Below, in pieces: positions 17,903-26,627 of a DNA stretch of 64,000 nt. Location: NCBI RefSeq assembly GCF_020080045.1, contig NZ_CP083451.1, positions 2,963,001 to 3,027,000 of the forward strand, in the 5' to 3' direction. Position numbers and translations under genes: made by a program. This DNA comes from Comamonas odontotermitis. Lineage in GTDB: Bacteria; Pseudomonadota; Gammaproteobacteria; Burkholderiales; Burkholderiaceae_C. How positions within the stretch are numbered: the stretch's first letter is position 1; each line of letters starts with the position of its first letter. The notes under the pieces were generated by a model, which was not told the DNA's origin, did no database searches, and was given only the letters and a program-made list of their open reading frames with translations.

Positions 17903-20368
17903 ATGCCTGCTACAAAGTCCGCGAAGTCGTCCGTCAAGTCGCCAACCAAAGCCAGCGCTGCCAAAAGTGCCAAGGCTGCAACCGTGACCAAAGCCGCAAA
18001 ACCTGCGGCTGCCAAGGCACCTGTTGCAGCAGGCAAAACCGTAAAAGCCAGTGCTGCCGCCCCCTCTCCCTCCAAGGCAGCGACGAAGAAGGTTAGCTCC
18101 GTGTCCGAAAGTAAACAACGCCTGTCTCAAGCAGAATTGCTCAAGGCAGCCGACGCCCTGCTCAACGCAGGCGCCCCCAAGAAACGCGCCACCAAGAAGG
18201 TGGAAGCCGAAGAAGCGGAAACCCCGGTAAAGGCCAAGGCCGCCGCAAAGACCGCAAAACCCAAAGCCACCAAGGCTGCCGCAGAAGAAAAGCCCAAGGC
18301 CCCCAAGAAGACGGCTGCCAAGGGCAAAGCCAAGGCCAAAGGCAAGAGCGAAGAAGACATCGATGATGATGCCGATTTCTCCGACATCGAGGAAGATCTC
18401 GAAGGCGAGGAAACGGTAGAGGCCGAGGTCGCACCCGATTCCCCCGTCGAGAAGGTCAAGCCGCTGCGCATGAAGGTCTCCAAGGCCAAGGAACGCGCGC
18501 TGATGAAGGAATTCGGCCTGGACGAAGCCGTCCTGACCGAAGAGGAAATGTCTACCCGCCGCCAGCGCCTGAAGGCCCTGATCAAGCTGGGCAAGACCCG
18601 TGGCTACCTGACCAACGCCGAAATCTCCGACCACCTGCCCGACAAGCTGGTCGATGCCGAAACGCTGGAAGTCGTGATCTCCATGTTGAACGACATGGGT
18701 GTGGCGGTGTACGAGCAGACCCCGGACGCAGAAACCCTGCTGCTGAACAACACCGGCCAGTCCGCCACGACGGAAGAAGAAGCGGAAGAAGAAGCGGAAG
18801 CCGCCCTCTCGACCGTGGATTCCGAATTTGGCCGTACGACCGATCCCGTTCGCATGTACATGCGTGAAATGGGCACGGTCGAGCTGCTGACCCGCGAAGG
18901 CGAAATCGAAATTGCCAAGCGCATCGAAGGCGGCCTGCAGGACATGATGCTGGCCATCAGCGCTTCGCCTGCCACCATCGCTGAGATCCTGGCCATGGCC
19001 CAGGAAATCCGCGAAGGCAAGGTGGTCATCTCCACCATCGTGGACGGCTTCTCCGATGCCGACGAAAACGATGACTATGTGGCCGAAGAAGACTTCGACG
19101 AATACGACGAAGAGGACGACGACGACGGCAAGGGCGGCTCCAAGGCCATGACCCGCCGACTTGAAGAACTGAAGAACGAAGCGCTGTCGCGCTTTGACAA
19201 GCTGCACTCGCTGTTCGAGCAGCTGCACCAGGCCTACGACAAGAACGGCTACAGCTCCGCCCAGTACAAAAAGGTGCAGGATCAGCTGTCGGCCGAGCTG
19301 ATGACCATCCGCTTCACCGCCAAGACCATCGAGAAGCTGTGCGACATGCTGCGCGAGCAGGTGGACAGCGTGCGCCAGAAAGAGCGTGCCCTGCGCAAGA
19401 TCATCGTGGAAAAGTGCGGTCTGCCGCAGGAAAAGTTCATCCAGCTCTTCCCAGCCAACCTGCTGAACCTGCAATGGATCGAGAAGGAAGCCCAGGCTGG
19501 CAACAGCTGGAGCGCCATCATGGGCCGCAACATCCCGCCCGTGCAGGAGCTGCAGCAGAACCTGATCGACCTGCAGGCCCGCGTGGTCGTGCCGCTCGAT
19601 GAGCTCAAGCTCATCAACAAGCGCATGAACGACGGCGAGCGTGCTTCGCGCAATGCCAAGAAGGAGATGATCGAGGCCAACCTGCGCCTGGTGATCTCGA
19701 TTGCGAAAAAGTACACCAACCGTGGCCTGCAGTTCCTTGACCTGATCCAGGAAGGCAACATCGGCCTGATGAAGGCGGTGGACAAGTTCGAGTACCGCCG
19801 TGGTTACAAGTTCTCGACCTATGCGACCTGGTGGATTCGCCAAGCCATCACGCGCTCGATCGCCGACCAGGCCCGTACCATCCGCATCCCGGTCCACATG
19901 ATCGAGACCATCAACAAGATGAACCGCATCTCGCGCCAGCACCTGCAGGAGTTTGGCTTCGAGCCCGATGCGTCCATCCTGGCCGAGAAGATGGAGATTC
20001 CTGAGGACAAGATCCGCAAGATCATGAAGATCGCCAAGGAGCCGATCTCGATGGAAACCCCCATCGGCGATGATGACGACAGCCACCTGGGCGATTTCAT
20101 CGAAGACAGCGCCAACACGGCGCCCGTGGATGCTGCGATGCAGGCCGGCCTGCGCGACGTGGTCAAGGACATTCTCGATGGCCTGACCCCCCGCGAAGCC
20201 AAGGTGCTGCGCATGCGCTTCGGCATCGAGATGAGCACCGACCACACGCTGGAAGAAGTGGGCAAGCAGTTCGACGTGACGCGCGAGCGCATCCGCCAGA
20301 TCGAAGCCAAGGCGCTGCGCAAGCTCAAGCACCCCAGCCGCTCGGACAAGCTGCGCAGCTTCATCTAA
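17903..20368 (+). CDS. rpoD: RNA polymerase primary sigma factor (sigma-70)
   Basis: Protein of 821 residues, long compared with about 610 in E. coli. Residues 1 to ~150 are low-complexity Lys/Ala/Thr-rich, followed by an acidic stretch ([21 protein letters not shown]). Region 1.2 ([21 protein letters not shown]), the large non-conserved region, region 2 ([19 protein letters not shown], then [18 protein letters not shown]) and region 4.2 ([19 protein letters not shown]) are all canonical. It directs core RNA polymerase to housekeeping promoters. The ATG at 17903 was chosen because GAGGG precedes it by 5 nt. Confidence 0.97.
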   Translation: MPATKSAKSSVKSPTKASAAKSAKAATVTKAAKPAAAKAPVAAGKTVKASAAAPSPSKAATKKVSSVSESKQRLSQAELLKAADALLNAGAPKKRATKKVEAEEAETPVKAKAAAKTAKPKATKAAAEEKPKAPKKTAAKGKAKAKGKSEEDIDDDADFSDIEEDLEGEETVEAEVAPDSPVEKVKPLRMKVSKAKERALMKEFGLDEAVLTEEEMSTRRQRLKALIKLGKTRGYLTNAEISDHLPDKLVDAETLEVVISMLNDMGVAVYEQTPDAETLLLNNTGQSATTEEEAEEEAEAALSTVDSEFGRTTDPVRMYMREMGTVELLTREGEIEIAKRIEGGLQDMMLAISASPATIAEILAMAQEIREGKVVISTIVDGFSDADENDDYVAEEDFDEYDEEDDDDGKGGSKAMTRRLEELKNEALSRFDKLHSLFEQLHQAYDKNGYSSAQYKKVQDQLSAELMTIRFTAKTIEKLCDMLREQVDSVRQKERALRKIIVEKCGLPQEKFIQLFPANLLNLQWIEKEAQAGNSWSAIMGRNIPPVQELQQNLIDLQARVVVPLDELKLINKRMNDGERASRNAKKEMIEANLRLVISIAKKYTNRGLQFLDLIQEGNIGLMKAVDKFEYRRGYKFSTYATWWIRQAITRSIADQARTIRIPVHMIETINKMNRISRQHLQEFGFEPDASILAEKMEIPEDKIRKIMKIAKEPISMETPIGDDDDSHLGDFIEDSANTAPVDAAMQAGLRDVVKDILDGLTPREAKVLRMRFGIEMSTDHTLEEVGKQFDVTRERIRQIEAKALRKLKHPSRSDKLRSFI

Positions 20369-20387
20369 GCGCCTCAACGCCCCGTGC

Positions 20388-20417
20388 AAACCCCGCCCCG
20401 AGCGGGGTTTGTTTTTT
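20388..20417 (+). terminator. Intrinsic terminator after rpoD
   Basis: AAACCCCGC (20388-20396), loop CCCGA, GCGGGGTTT (20402-20410), then G and six T. Confidence 0.9.
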
Positions 20418-20426
20418 CTGTCGCCC

Positions 20427-20460
20427 TTTTCGCTATCGAAGCAATAGCACTACGCACTCC
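20427..20460 (+). repeat. Dispersed repeat copy between rpoD and fdhD
   Basis: TTTTCGCTATCGAAGCAATAGC then ACTACGCACTCC: inverted halves GCTAT and ATAGC followed by the GC-rich tail typical of the family. Confidence 0.5.
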
Positions 20461-20502
20461 AGGGGTGCGCGCGGAATGCTGTTTTGGTTCAGAATTGCGC
20501 CT

Positions 20503-21330
20503 ATGGAAACCACCCTTCCCACTGCCATCGAGACCCTGCCAGCCACCGTGCTTACCCCAGCGCTGAGCACGCTGCGCATGGATGCCGTGGCCTCCGAGGT
20601 TCCGGTTGCCCTCGTGTTCAATGGCATATCCCACGCAGTGATGATGTGCACTCCGCAGAATCTTGAGGCCTTTGCGCTCGGCTTTGCGCTGTCGGAAGGC
20701 ATCATCGACAGCGCCGAGGATTGTTACGGCATCGAAGTTGCGAACGCCCCTGCATGCGGCGGCGGTATCGAGTCGCCCGGCATCCAGGTGGAGATCACCA
20801 TTGCCAGCCGCTCTTTTGCCCGCCTGAAGGACAAGCGCAGGACGCTGGCCGGGCGCACGGGCTGCGGCATCTGCGGCATTGATTCGCTGGATGCGCTGGA
20901 CATGGTGTCCGAGCCGCTGGCGCTTGCGGCCTGGGCGCGCGGCATCGGGTTGGAGCAACTGCAAAGCGCCTTCAGCCAGTTGCCTGCACTGCAGCCCCTG
21001 AACCAGCAGGCCGGCGCCATCCACGCCGCGGGTTGGGCCACCGCAGACGGTCAGTTGCAACTGGTGATGGAAGATGTGGGCCGCCACAATGCGCTCGACA
21101 AGCTACTGGGCTGCATGGCGCAGCAGCAGTTGCTCCAGCAAGCCGGTTTTGTGGTGATGACCAGCCGCGCCAGCTACGAACTGGTGCGCAAATGCGCCCG
21201 CCTGGGGCTGCCGGTGCTGGCGACCATTTCTGCCCCCACCACCCTGGCCATCCAGGTGGCGAACCAGGCCGGCATGCGCCTTTTTGGCCTGTGCCGGGGT
21301 GACAGGGCCATTGCCTATACAGCCAATTGA
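20503..21330 (+). CDS. fdhD: Formate dehydrogenase accessory sulfurtransferase FdhD
   Basis: Protein of 275 residues. FdhD passes sulfur from the IscS desulfurase to the molybdenum/tungsten cofactor of formate dehydrogenase. The conserved persulfide-carrying motif is C121-G-I-C124 in GRTGCGICGID. EDVGRHNALDKLLG and TSRASYELVRKCARLGLPVLATISAPT are further family signatures. The ATG at 20503 (METTLPT) was chosen over one at 20476. No formate dehydrogenase gene lies in the window. Confidence 0.93.
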   Translation: METTLPTAIETLPATVLTPALSTLRMDAVASEVPVALVFNGISHAVMMCTPQNLEAFALGFALSEGIIDSAEDCYGIEVANAPACGGGIESPGIQVEITIASRSFARLKDKRRTLAGRTGCGICGIDSLDALDMVSEPLALAAWARGIGLEQLQSAFSQLPALQPLNQQAGAIHAAGWATADGQLQLVMEDVGRHNALDKLLGCMAQQQLLQQAGFVVMTSRASYELVRKCARLGLPVLATISAPTTLAIQVANQAGMRLFGLCRGDRAIAYTAN

Positions 21331-21379
21331 TAAAGACCACTTTCTGCCCCGCAGCGCCCCACAGATGGCCCTGAGGCAC

Positions 21380-21416
21380 TCAAAAAACGTAGCATATCAG
21401 CAACACTTATCGCGCC
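21380..21416 (+). repeat. Possible degenerate repeat copy downstream of fdhD
   Basis: CAAAAAACGTAGCATATCAG followed by CAACACTTATCGCGCC. It keeps the A-run, a TAGC core and the GCGC end, but is more diverged than other copies. Confidence 0.3.
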
Positions 21417-21525
21417 ATCGCCCCAGATTCGGGTACTGCGCCTATACATTGCGGATCAAGAGCTATTAAACTTGTAGCAGATATTTCTCGCGACTATGGT
21501 CGCGCCCAATATTGTGGATTTGAAT

Positions 21526-21544
21526 GCGAAAGCGCCGCTTTCGC
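21526..21544 (+). promoter_or_regulatory. Perfect 19-bp palindrome upstream of the HxlR-like gene
   Basis: GCGAAAGCG, one central C, then CGCTTTCGC: nine-base arms with perfect symmetry, 17 bp before the Shine-Dalgarno of the small regulator. The position suggests an autoregulatory operator; this is inference. Confidence 0.45.
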
Positions 21545-21573
21545 TCCTCAACATAGCGCAAGGAGAACCATAC

Positions 21574-21882
21574 ATGAGCGCCAAGGAAAATACCGCCATC
21601 AACCAGCTGTTCGAGCGGTTGGAATGCCGATACGCTTTGCGTGTGCTGTGGGCACTGCGTGACGGCCATCCACAGACCTTCCGACTGCTGCAGGACAGTG
21701 TAGGCGGCATCACTCCCAATACCTTGAACACCCGTATCAAGGAACTGCGTGAAGCGGGTTTCCTCGACCACAACAGCGATGGCTATACCGTCACCCCTTC
21801 GGGCCAGGATCTGCTCAAGCGCCTGTCGGACGTGCAAGCCTTTGCCACCCGCTGGGTAGCAGCCGGCCAGGCCAAGAAATAA
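21574..21882 (+). CDS. Small winged-helix regulator, HxlR-like
   Basis: Protein of 102 residues. It has the HxlR-type layout: helix-turn-helix RYALRVLWALRDGHPQTFRLLQDSVGGITPNTLNTRIKEL split across residues ~18-57, then a wing LREAGFLDHNSDGYTVTPSGQDLLKRL. It lacks the redox cysteine often found near the N-terminus of HxlR proteins (one Cys only, in LECRY). A strong AGGAGA lies 7 nt before the ATG. The neighbouring FKBP gene is separate. Likely a DNA-binding repressor or activator of unknown target, possibly itself. Confidence 0.8.
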   Translation: MSAKENTAINQLFERLECRYALRVLWALRDGHPQTFRLLQDSVGGITPNTLNTRIKELREAGFLDHNSDGYTVTPSGQDLLKRLSDVQAFATRWVAAGQAKK

Positions 21883-21913
21883 AACACCCCAGGCCCGACA
21901 AAACCATGCCAAG

Positions 21914-21932
21914 CCCGCCCCGTGCGGGTTTT
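21914..21932 (+). terminator. Short terminator-like hairpin
   Basis: CCCGC and GCGGG with a 5-nt loop, followed by TTTT, downstream of the HxlR-like gene. The stem is short. Confidence 0.45.
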
Positions 21933-21987
21933 GTGCTTTATGGACAGGTATGATTGCCTGTTGCAAGAACATTCTCAAAGGATCACC

Positions 21988-22341
21988 ATGGCATTCACTA
22001 CCACCCCATCGGGCCTGCAGTACGAAGACACCGAAGTCGGCACGGGCGCAGAAGCAGCCAAGGGCCAACAGGTCACCGTGCACTACACCGGCTGGCTGTA
22101 TGCCGATGGCCAGCAGGGCAGCAAGTTCGACTCCAGCAAGGACCGCAACGATCCGTTCGTGTTCCCTCTGGGCGCCGGCATGGTCATCAAGGGCTGGGAC
22201 GAAGGCGTGCAAGGCATGAAGGTGGGCGGCAAGCGCACCCTCATCATCCCCGCAGAACTGGGCTATGGCGCACGCGGTGCAGGCGGTGTAATCCCTCCCA
22301 ACGCCACGCTGAAGTTCGATGTGGAACTGCTGAAGGTATAA
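21988..22341 (+). CDS. FKBP-type peptidyl-prolyl cis-trans isomerase
   Basis: Protein of 117 residues, a single FKBP domain with no signal peptide. The motifs VTVHYTGWLYADG, KFDSSKDRNDPFVFPLG, VIKGWDEGVQGMKVGGKRTLIIPAELGYG and IPPNATLKFDVELLKV cover the active-site pocket residues. It speeds proline isomerisation during folding in the cytoplasm. Start MAFTTTPSG at 21988; AAAGGA is 5 nt upstream. Single gene, closed by a strong terminator. Confidence 0.95.
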   Translation: MAFTTTPSGLQYEDTEVGTGAEAAKGQQVTVHYTGWLYADGQQGSKFDSSKDRNDPFVFPLGAGMVIKGWDEGVQGMKVGGKRTLIIPAELGYGARGAGGVIPPNATLKFDVELLKV

Positions 22342-22450
22342 CCCCGGGCAACCCAATGGGGAAAGACTGCCCGATGTCTGGCGCCCGATAGCAAGCAATC
22401 GCTGCAGCGCCACAAGAGGTGTTTCTCCCTTCAATGCCATCCCCGGCAGG

Positions 22451-22486
22451 AACTGCACCGCGCGCAAGCCCGGTGCAGTTTTTCTT
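22451..22486 (+). terminator. Intrinsic terminator downstream of the FKBP gene
   Basis: AACTGCACCG (22451-22460) and CGGTGCAGTT (22471-22480) form a perfect 10-bp stem with a 10-nt loop, followed by TTTCTTTT. Confidence 0.75.
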
Positions 22487-22567
22487 TTCACTTTGCCAGC
22501 GACTGGCAGGCGAATCCGCAAAGCGTGGGTGTGGCTCCCATGAAATGAAACAGGCACCGGGGCATTT

Positions 22568-24628
22568 CTAAGGCTGCCGCTCCGTTGATGCCATCGCCGC
22601 CCCGGTTTTGCGGCGAGTGAGGCAACTCACCCCCCAGATCACCAGCACCCCCACGGGCACTCCGAAAACCGCTGCCAGCGTGGGCTGTATACCCCACCAC
22701 AGATGGGAAGGCGGGGCCGATTGCCATCCCGCCGCACGCGCAGGCGATGTGTTCGCGACCATGTAATACAAAGTGATGCCCAGGCCTGCCAGCATGCCCC
22801 AGACGGCCCCCTGGCGTGTTGCTCCCTTCCAGTACAGGCCCAGCAGCATTGCAGGAACAAAGGCTGAGGCGGCTATCGAAAAGGACGCAGACACCAGCAC
22901 CAGAATGCCGGAACTGCGTACCGATGCCACAGCGGCTGCCGCCAGCGCCACCATCAGCAAGGTGAATTTGGAGAGAATCACCCGCTGCTGTGGCGTCACG
23001 GACTTGCCCCGCTCCACCAGGTACAAGTCGCGCACCAGGGCATTGCTGATGGTCAGCAGCAGGCCATCAGCGGTTGACAGCGCCGCAGCCAGCCCGCCAG
23101 CAGCCACCAGGCCCGAGACCACAAACGGCAGCCCGCCCAGCTCCGGTGTGGCCAGCATGATCAGATCGGCACCCAGCCGTATCTCGCCCCACTGCACAAT
23201 GCCGTCGCCATTCACGTCTTCGATCGACAGCAGCGAGCCGTCCACCCGCGTCCACTGGGCAATCCAGGTGGGCAGGGCATCGAAATGGCTGCCCACCAGG
23301 GTCTGCATCACCTGCAGCTTGACGAGCGCCGCCAGCGCGGGCGCACTGGTGTAGAGCAGCACCACAAAAAACAAGGTCCAGGCCACCGAGCGGCGTGCCG
23401 CGGCCGGTGTGGGCAAGGTGTAGTAGCGGGTCAACAGATGCGGCAGGCCCGCAGTGCCCAGCATCAGACAAAACATCAAGGCCAGAAAATTGCGCCGCGA
23501 CACATCTTCCTGCACCTGCGCAGCCTCTGCCACACCGGGAATCACCGCATACGGCACCGTATGCTGCGGCATCCCGCCCAGCGGCTGGGCGCGGGCGTAG
23601 TTTTCATGCATGGCAGCCGTCCACTGCTCGCGCGCAGTGGCTTCGTCCTGCGGCAGAGCCGCCAACTCACGCCCCGCTGCCAGCACCTGGCTCAGGTCGG
23701 CATTGCTGATGCGCAACTGGTGCACCAGCTCACGCAGCCGCTCGCGCTCGGCTTCAAGCGCAACAGGAATATTGCGCAGCCGCGATTCATACACCATGCC
23801 GCGCTGCAGGTAGACCAGCTCCACATCGCGCTCGGCCGGATCACTCAGCAGGGTTTTCTCGTACTCTGCAATCTTGCCCAGCTCCTGCGTATAGACGGCC
23901 ACTGCCACCGGGCTGCCCAGGCGTTGGTAGGCGAGCCAGGACACAGGAATCAAAAATGCCAGGAGAATCATCACGTACTGCGCCACCTGCGTCCAGGTGA
24001 TGGCGCGCATGCCCCCGAGAAACGAGCAGACCAGCACCCCGCCCAGGCCCAGCATGATGCCGATCTCGAACTGCACGCCGGTCAGGCGCGAGGCAATCAG
24101 GCCCACGGCATAGATCTGCGCCACCACATACGAGAACGAGCACATCACTGCCGCGAGCGCTGCAATCACGCGCGGCCAACGGCCACCATACCGCAGCTGA
24201 AAGAAATCCGGCAGGGTATAGAGATTGAGCGCCCGCAACTGCGGGGCAATCAAAAGCGCCACCAGCACGAAGCCGCCCGTCCACCCAAGCAGATAGGCGA
24301 GCCCCCCCGGCTGCTGGCTGGTACCTGCAAAGCCCTGCAGGTACAGCGCCCCCGACAGGCTCAGAAAAGAGGCCGCGCTCATCCAGTCCGCCGCAGTGGC
24401 CATGCCGTTGTAGATGGGCGGAATGCGGCGGCCCGCCACGTAGTACTCTTCCGAATCGGCCGTTCGCCCCCACACGCCAATGGTGGCGTACATCATCACC
24501 GGCACAAACAGGAAGATCGGCCCGATCCATTGGCGCGACAGACCGGCATGCTCTGCCCAGCCCACCAGCCCGATGAAACAGGCCAGGCCCAGCAGATACA
24601 GTGCAAACAGCTTGTGAATTCGTTGCAT
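22568..24628 (-). CDS. Sodium:solute symporter, large subunit (VC_2705-like)
   Basis: Protein of 686 residues of the sodium:solute symporter family, with ~13 membrane helices and typical motifs (GMATAADWMSAASFLSLSGA, CSFLGGMRAITWTQVAQY, SAFVPAMLLGLYWKG). It is much longer than ~550-residue ActP relatives because of an insertion at about residues 230-380 that is rich in charged, helix-forming sequence. A second extracytoplasmic loop at 471-482 reads DVNGDGIVQWGE, a canonical EF-hand loop pattern. A small DUF4212 partner is encoded just upstream. Substrate is probably a small carboxylate, but this is not certain. Confidence 0.87.
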   Translation of the reverse strand: MQRIHKLFALYLLGLACFIGLVGWAEHAGLSRQWIGPIFLFVPVMMYATIGVWGRTADSEEYYVAGRRIPPIYNGMATAADWMSAASFLSLSGALYLQGFAGTSQQPGGLAYLLGWTGGFVLVALLIAPQLRALNLYTLPDFFQLRYGGRWPRVIAALAAVMCSFSYVVAQIYAVGLIASRLTGVQFEIGIMLGLGGVLVCSFLGGMRAITWTQVAQYVMILLAFLIPVSWLAYQRLGSPVAVAVYTQELGKIAEYEKTLLSDPAERDVELVYLQRGMVYESRLRNIPVALEAERERLRELVHQLRISNADLSQVLAAGRELAALPQDEATAREQWTAAMHENYARAQPLGGMPQHTVPYAVIPGVAEAAQVQEDVSRRNFLALMFCLMLGTAGLPHLLTRYYTLPTPAAARRSVAWTLFFVVLLYTSAPALAALVKLQVMQTLVGSHFDALPTWIAQWTRVDGSLLSIEDVNGDGIVQWGEIRLGADLIMLATPELGGLPFVVSGLVAAGGLAAALSTADGLLLTISNALVRDLYLVERGKSVTPQQRVILSKFTLLMVALAAAAVASVRSSGILVLVSASFSIAASAFVPAMLLGLYWKGATRQGAVWGMLAGLGITLYYMVANTSPARAAGWQSAPPSHLWWGIQPTLAAVFGVPVGVLVIWGVSCLTRRKTGAAMASTERQP

Positions 24629-24643
24629 GGGAGCTGTGCTTGC

Positions 24644-24922
24644 TTACTGCACGTCCTTTTCCGGGTGCAGCCGCAGATACAGAAGATATGCCACCACCAG
24701 CACCACGTACAGAACCGGCAGGCCCGAGGCAGCATAGCGGTAAGCCGCGCCCGCTCCCCAGACGGCATCGAGCTGCGGCGCCCAGTACAGGCAGGCGAAG
24801 GTGCTGAGCACCAGCACAAGCAACACCCACAGATGGGCCGCGTTCAAGCGCATCGAATCAAACGCGGCCAAGGGATCGGGCGAATTCACCTCGGGGCTGG
24901 TTCTTTCGTTGGCGGTAGTCAT
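24644..24922 (-). CDS. DUF4212 small subunit of sodium:solute symporter
   Basis: Protein of 92 residues with two membrane helices (LWVLLVLVLSTFACLYW and LPVLYVVLVVAYLLYL) and the C-terminal LHPEKDVQ. Such proteins occur as partners of VC_2705-type symporters. The gene is 15 bp upstream of the large subunit, in the same direction. Start at the ATG at 24922; a TTG two codons earlier is possible. No strong ribosome binding site is visible. Confidence 0.85.
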   Translation of the reverse strand: MTTANERTSPEVNSPDPLAAFDSMRLNAAHLWVLLVLVLSTFACLYWAPQLDAVWGAGAAYRYAASGLPVLYVVLVVAYLLYLRLHPEKDVQ

Positions 24923-25193
24923 TGGCAATAGGCGGAAGCTGAGGCTGGGACGGTCATCAAAGTCCTTGGAGGATGGCTGGCTCTGCGAGGCTCTTCATTC
25001 TGCGCAGCCACCGCACCGCCATTTTGTCGCAGATGGGACTGGTTTGCGCCCTCTCTAGGGGGAAGCACGGTGCAGCGCCCTCCGCCTGGTTTTGATAATT
25101 CAGCCTGAATCGGCTCTGCAAGCCATGCGGTGGCCAGCCGCGCCCGTCGCGCAGCGCTTGCGCATACAACAAGCATTTTGGAGACAAACAGCC

Positions 25194-26405
25194 ATGACCC
25201 ATCTCACAACCTCTGCAGTTGCCGCCATGCTGGCCTGCGCCAGTCTGGCAGCACAGGCAGCCGGCATTTCGGACGACAAGGTCAAGATCGGCGTGCTCAC
25301 CGACATGTCGGGCCAGTATGCCGACTCGGGCGGCAAGGGCTCCGTCGAGGCAGCCAAGATGGCGATCGAAGACTTTGGTGGCAAGGTGCAAGGCAAGCCC
25401 ATCGAGCTGGTGTTTGCCGACCACCAGAACAAGGCTGACATCGGCGGCACCAAGGCCCGCCAGTGGTGGGACGCCGAAGGTGTCGACATGATCATGGACC
25501 TGAACAACTCGGCCATTGCCGGCGCCGTGTTCACCCTGGCCAAGGAACGCAACAAGGTTGCCATCAGCACCGGCGCGCTGTCCACGGGCCTGACCAACGA
25601 GTTCTGCGCCCCCACCACCGTGCACTACACCGTCGACTCCTACTCGCTGGGCAAGTCAGCGGTCGAGAGCATCATGGCGCAGGGCAAGAAGGACTGGTTC
25701 ATCCTGGCGGTCGACTATGCCTACGGCAAGGTGACTGCGGCCACGGTGACCGACTTCGTCAAGGAAAGCGGCGGCAAGGTGCTGGGCACCGTCTACCACC
25801 CGTTCAATGCCAGCGACTTCTCGTCCTTCATGATGCAGGCGCAGGCCAGCAAGGCACAGGTGGTGGCACTGGCCAATGCCACGCAGGACACCGTCAACTC
25901 GATCAAGACGGCGCGCGAGTTCGGCATGACCAAGAACATCACCTTTGTGCCACAGCTCATCTACATCAACGATGCGCACGCCATGGGCCTGGAGCTGGGC
26001 CAGGGCCTGACCTTCGCCACCGCCTTCTATTGGGACCGCAATGACGAATCACGCGCCTGGTCCCAAAAGTACCAGGCTCGCATGAAGAAAATGCCGTCAA
26101 TGAACCAGGCCAGCGTCTATTCCGCCGTCACCCAGTACCTCAAGGCCATCGATGCCGCGGGCACCGACGAAGGCTTGGCGGTGACAAACCAACTCAAGAA
26201 GATGAAGATCAACGACGTGTTCTCGCAAAACGGCTACGTGCGCGAAGACGGCCGCATGGTGCATGACATGTTCCTCGCCCAGATGAAGTCGCCCAAGGAA
26301 TCCAAGGGCCCCTGGGATTACTACAAGATCCTCGACACCATCCCGGGTGACAAGGCCTTCCAGCCCCTGTCCAAGAGCACCTGCTCGCTTGTTGCAAAAA
26401 AGTGA
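25194..26405 (+). CDS. ABC transporter substrate-binding protein (branched-chain amino acid type)
   Basis: Protein of 403 residues with a Sec signal peptide (SAVAAMLACASLAAQAAG, cleavage near residue 23). The type 1 periplasmic fold of the LivJ/LivK family follows: ISDDKVKIGVLTDMSGQYADSGGKGSVEAAKMAIEDFGGK in two halves, and later VDYAYGK and NASDFSSFMMQAQ. It captures a small organic ligand for uptake. GGAGAC is 9 nt before the ATG. No permease or ATPase genes lie alongside, so it must work with components encoded elsewhere. A -10-like GATAAT lies at 25094-25099. Confidence 0.9.
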   Translation: MTHLTTSAVAAMLACASLAAQAAGISDDKVKIGVLTDMSGQYADSGGKGSVEAAKMAIEDFGGKVQGKPIELVFADHQNKADIGGTKARQWWDAEGVDMIMDLNNSAIAGAVFTLAKERNKVAISTGALSTGLTNEFCAPTTVHYTVDSYSLGKSAVESIMAQGKKDWFILAVDYAYGKVTAATVTDFVKESGGKVLGTVYHPFNASDFSSFMMQAQASKAQVVALANATQDTVNSIKTAREFGMTKNITFVPQLIYINDAHAMGLELGQGLTFATAFYWDRNDESRAWSQKYQARMKKMPSMNQASVYSAVTQYLKAIDAAGTDEGLAVTNQLKKMKINDVFSQNGYVREDGRMVHDMFLAQMKSPKESKGPWDYYKILDTIPGDKAFQPLSKSTCSLVAKK

Positions 26406-26471
26406 GCATCTGGCGCGCATTGGGTATATGCCAGCGCCTGATTTCACATAAAAAAAACCTTTGTGGCCGAG

Positions 26472-26493
26472 CCCGGCATCCGCCGGGTTTTTT
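26472..26493 (+). terminator. Intrinsic terminator after the binding-protein gene
   Basis: CCCGGC, loop ATCC, GCCGGG, then six T (26488-26493). Confidence 0.88.
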
Positions 26494-26627
26494 CATGCAC
26501 ACAGGGACAGGAGGCGCAGCACCGCCATTGAAAATTACAAAAACGTACAAATTACGCAGGGTGGCTTAACCCCGGAAGGCCAACTGCTTCGATTCAGCAG
26601 GTATCACAACCTGTCGGAGCATGCACC

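Noticed and set aside
17543..20389. A 948-codon open frame antisense to rpoD
   Set aside because: It mirrors the high-GC codon pattern of rpoD, gives low-complexity His/Leu/Gly-rich protein and has no homology features; rpoD on the other strand is certain.
23285..24931. A 548-codon open frame antisense to the symporter gene
   Set aside because: Rich in Arg, His and Gln with no domain; the symporter and its small subunit explain the region.
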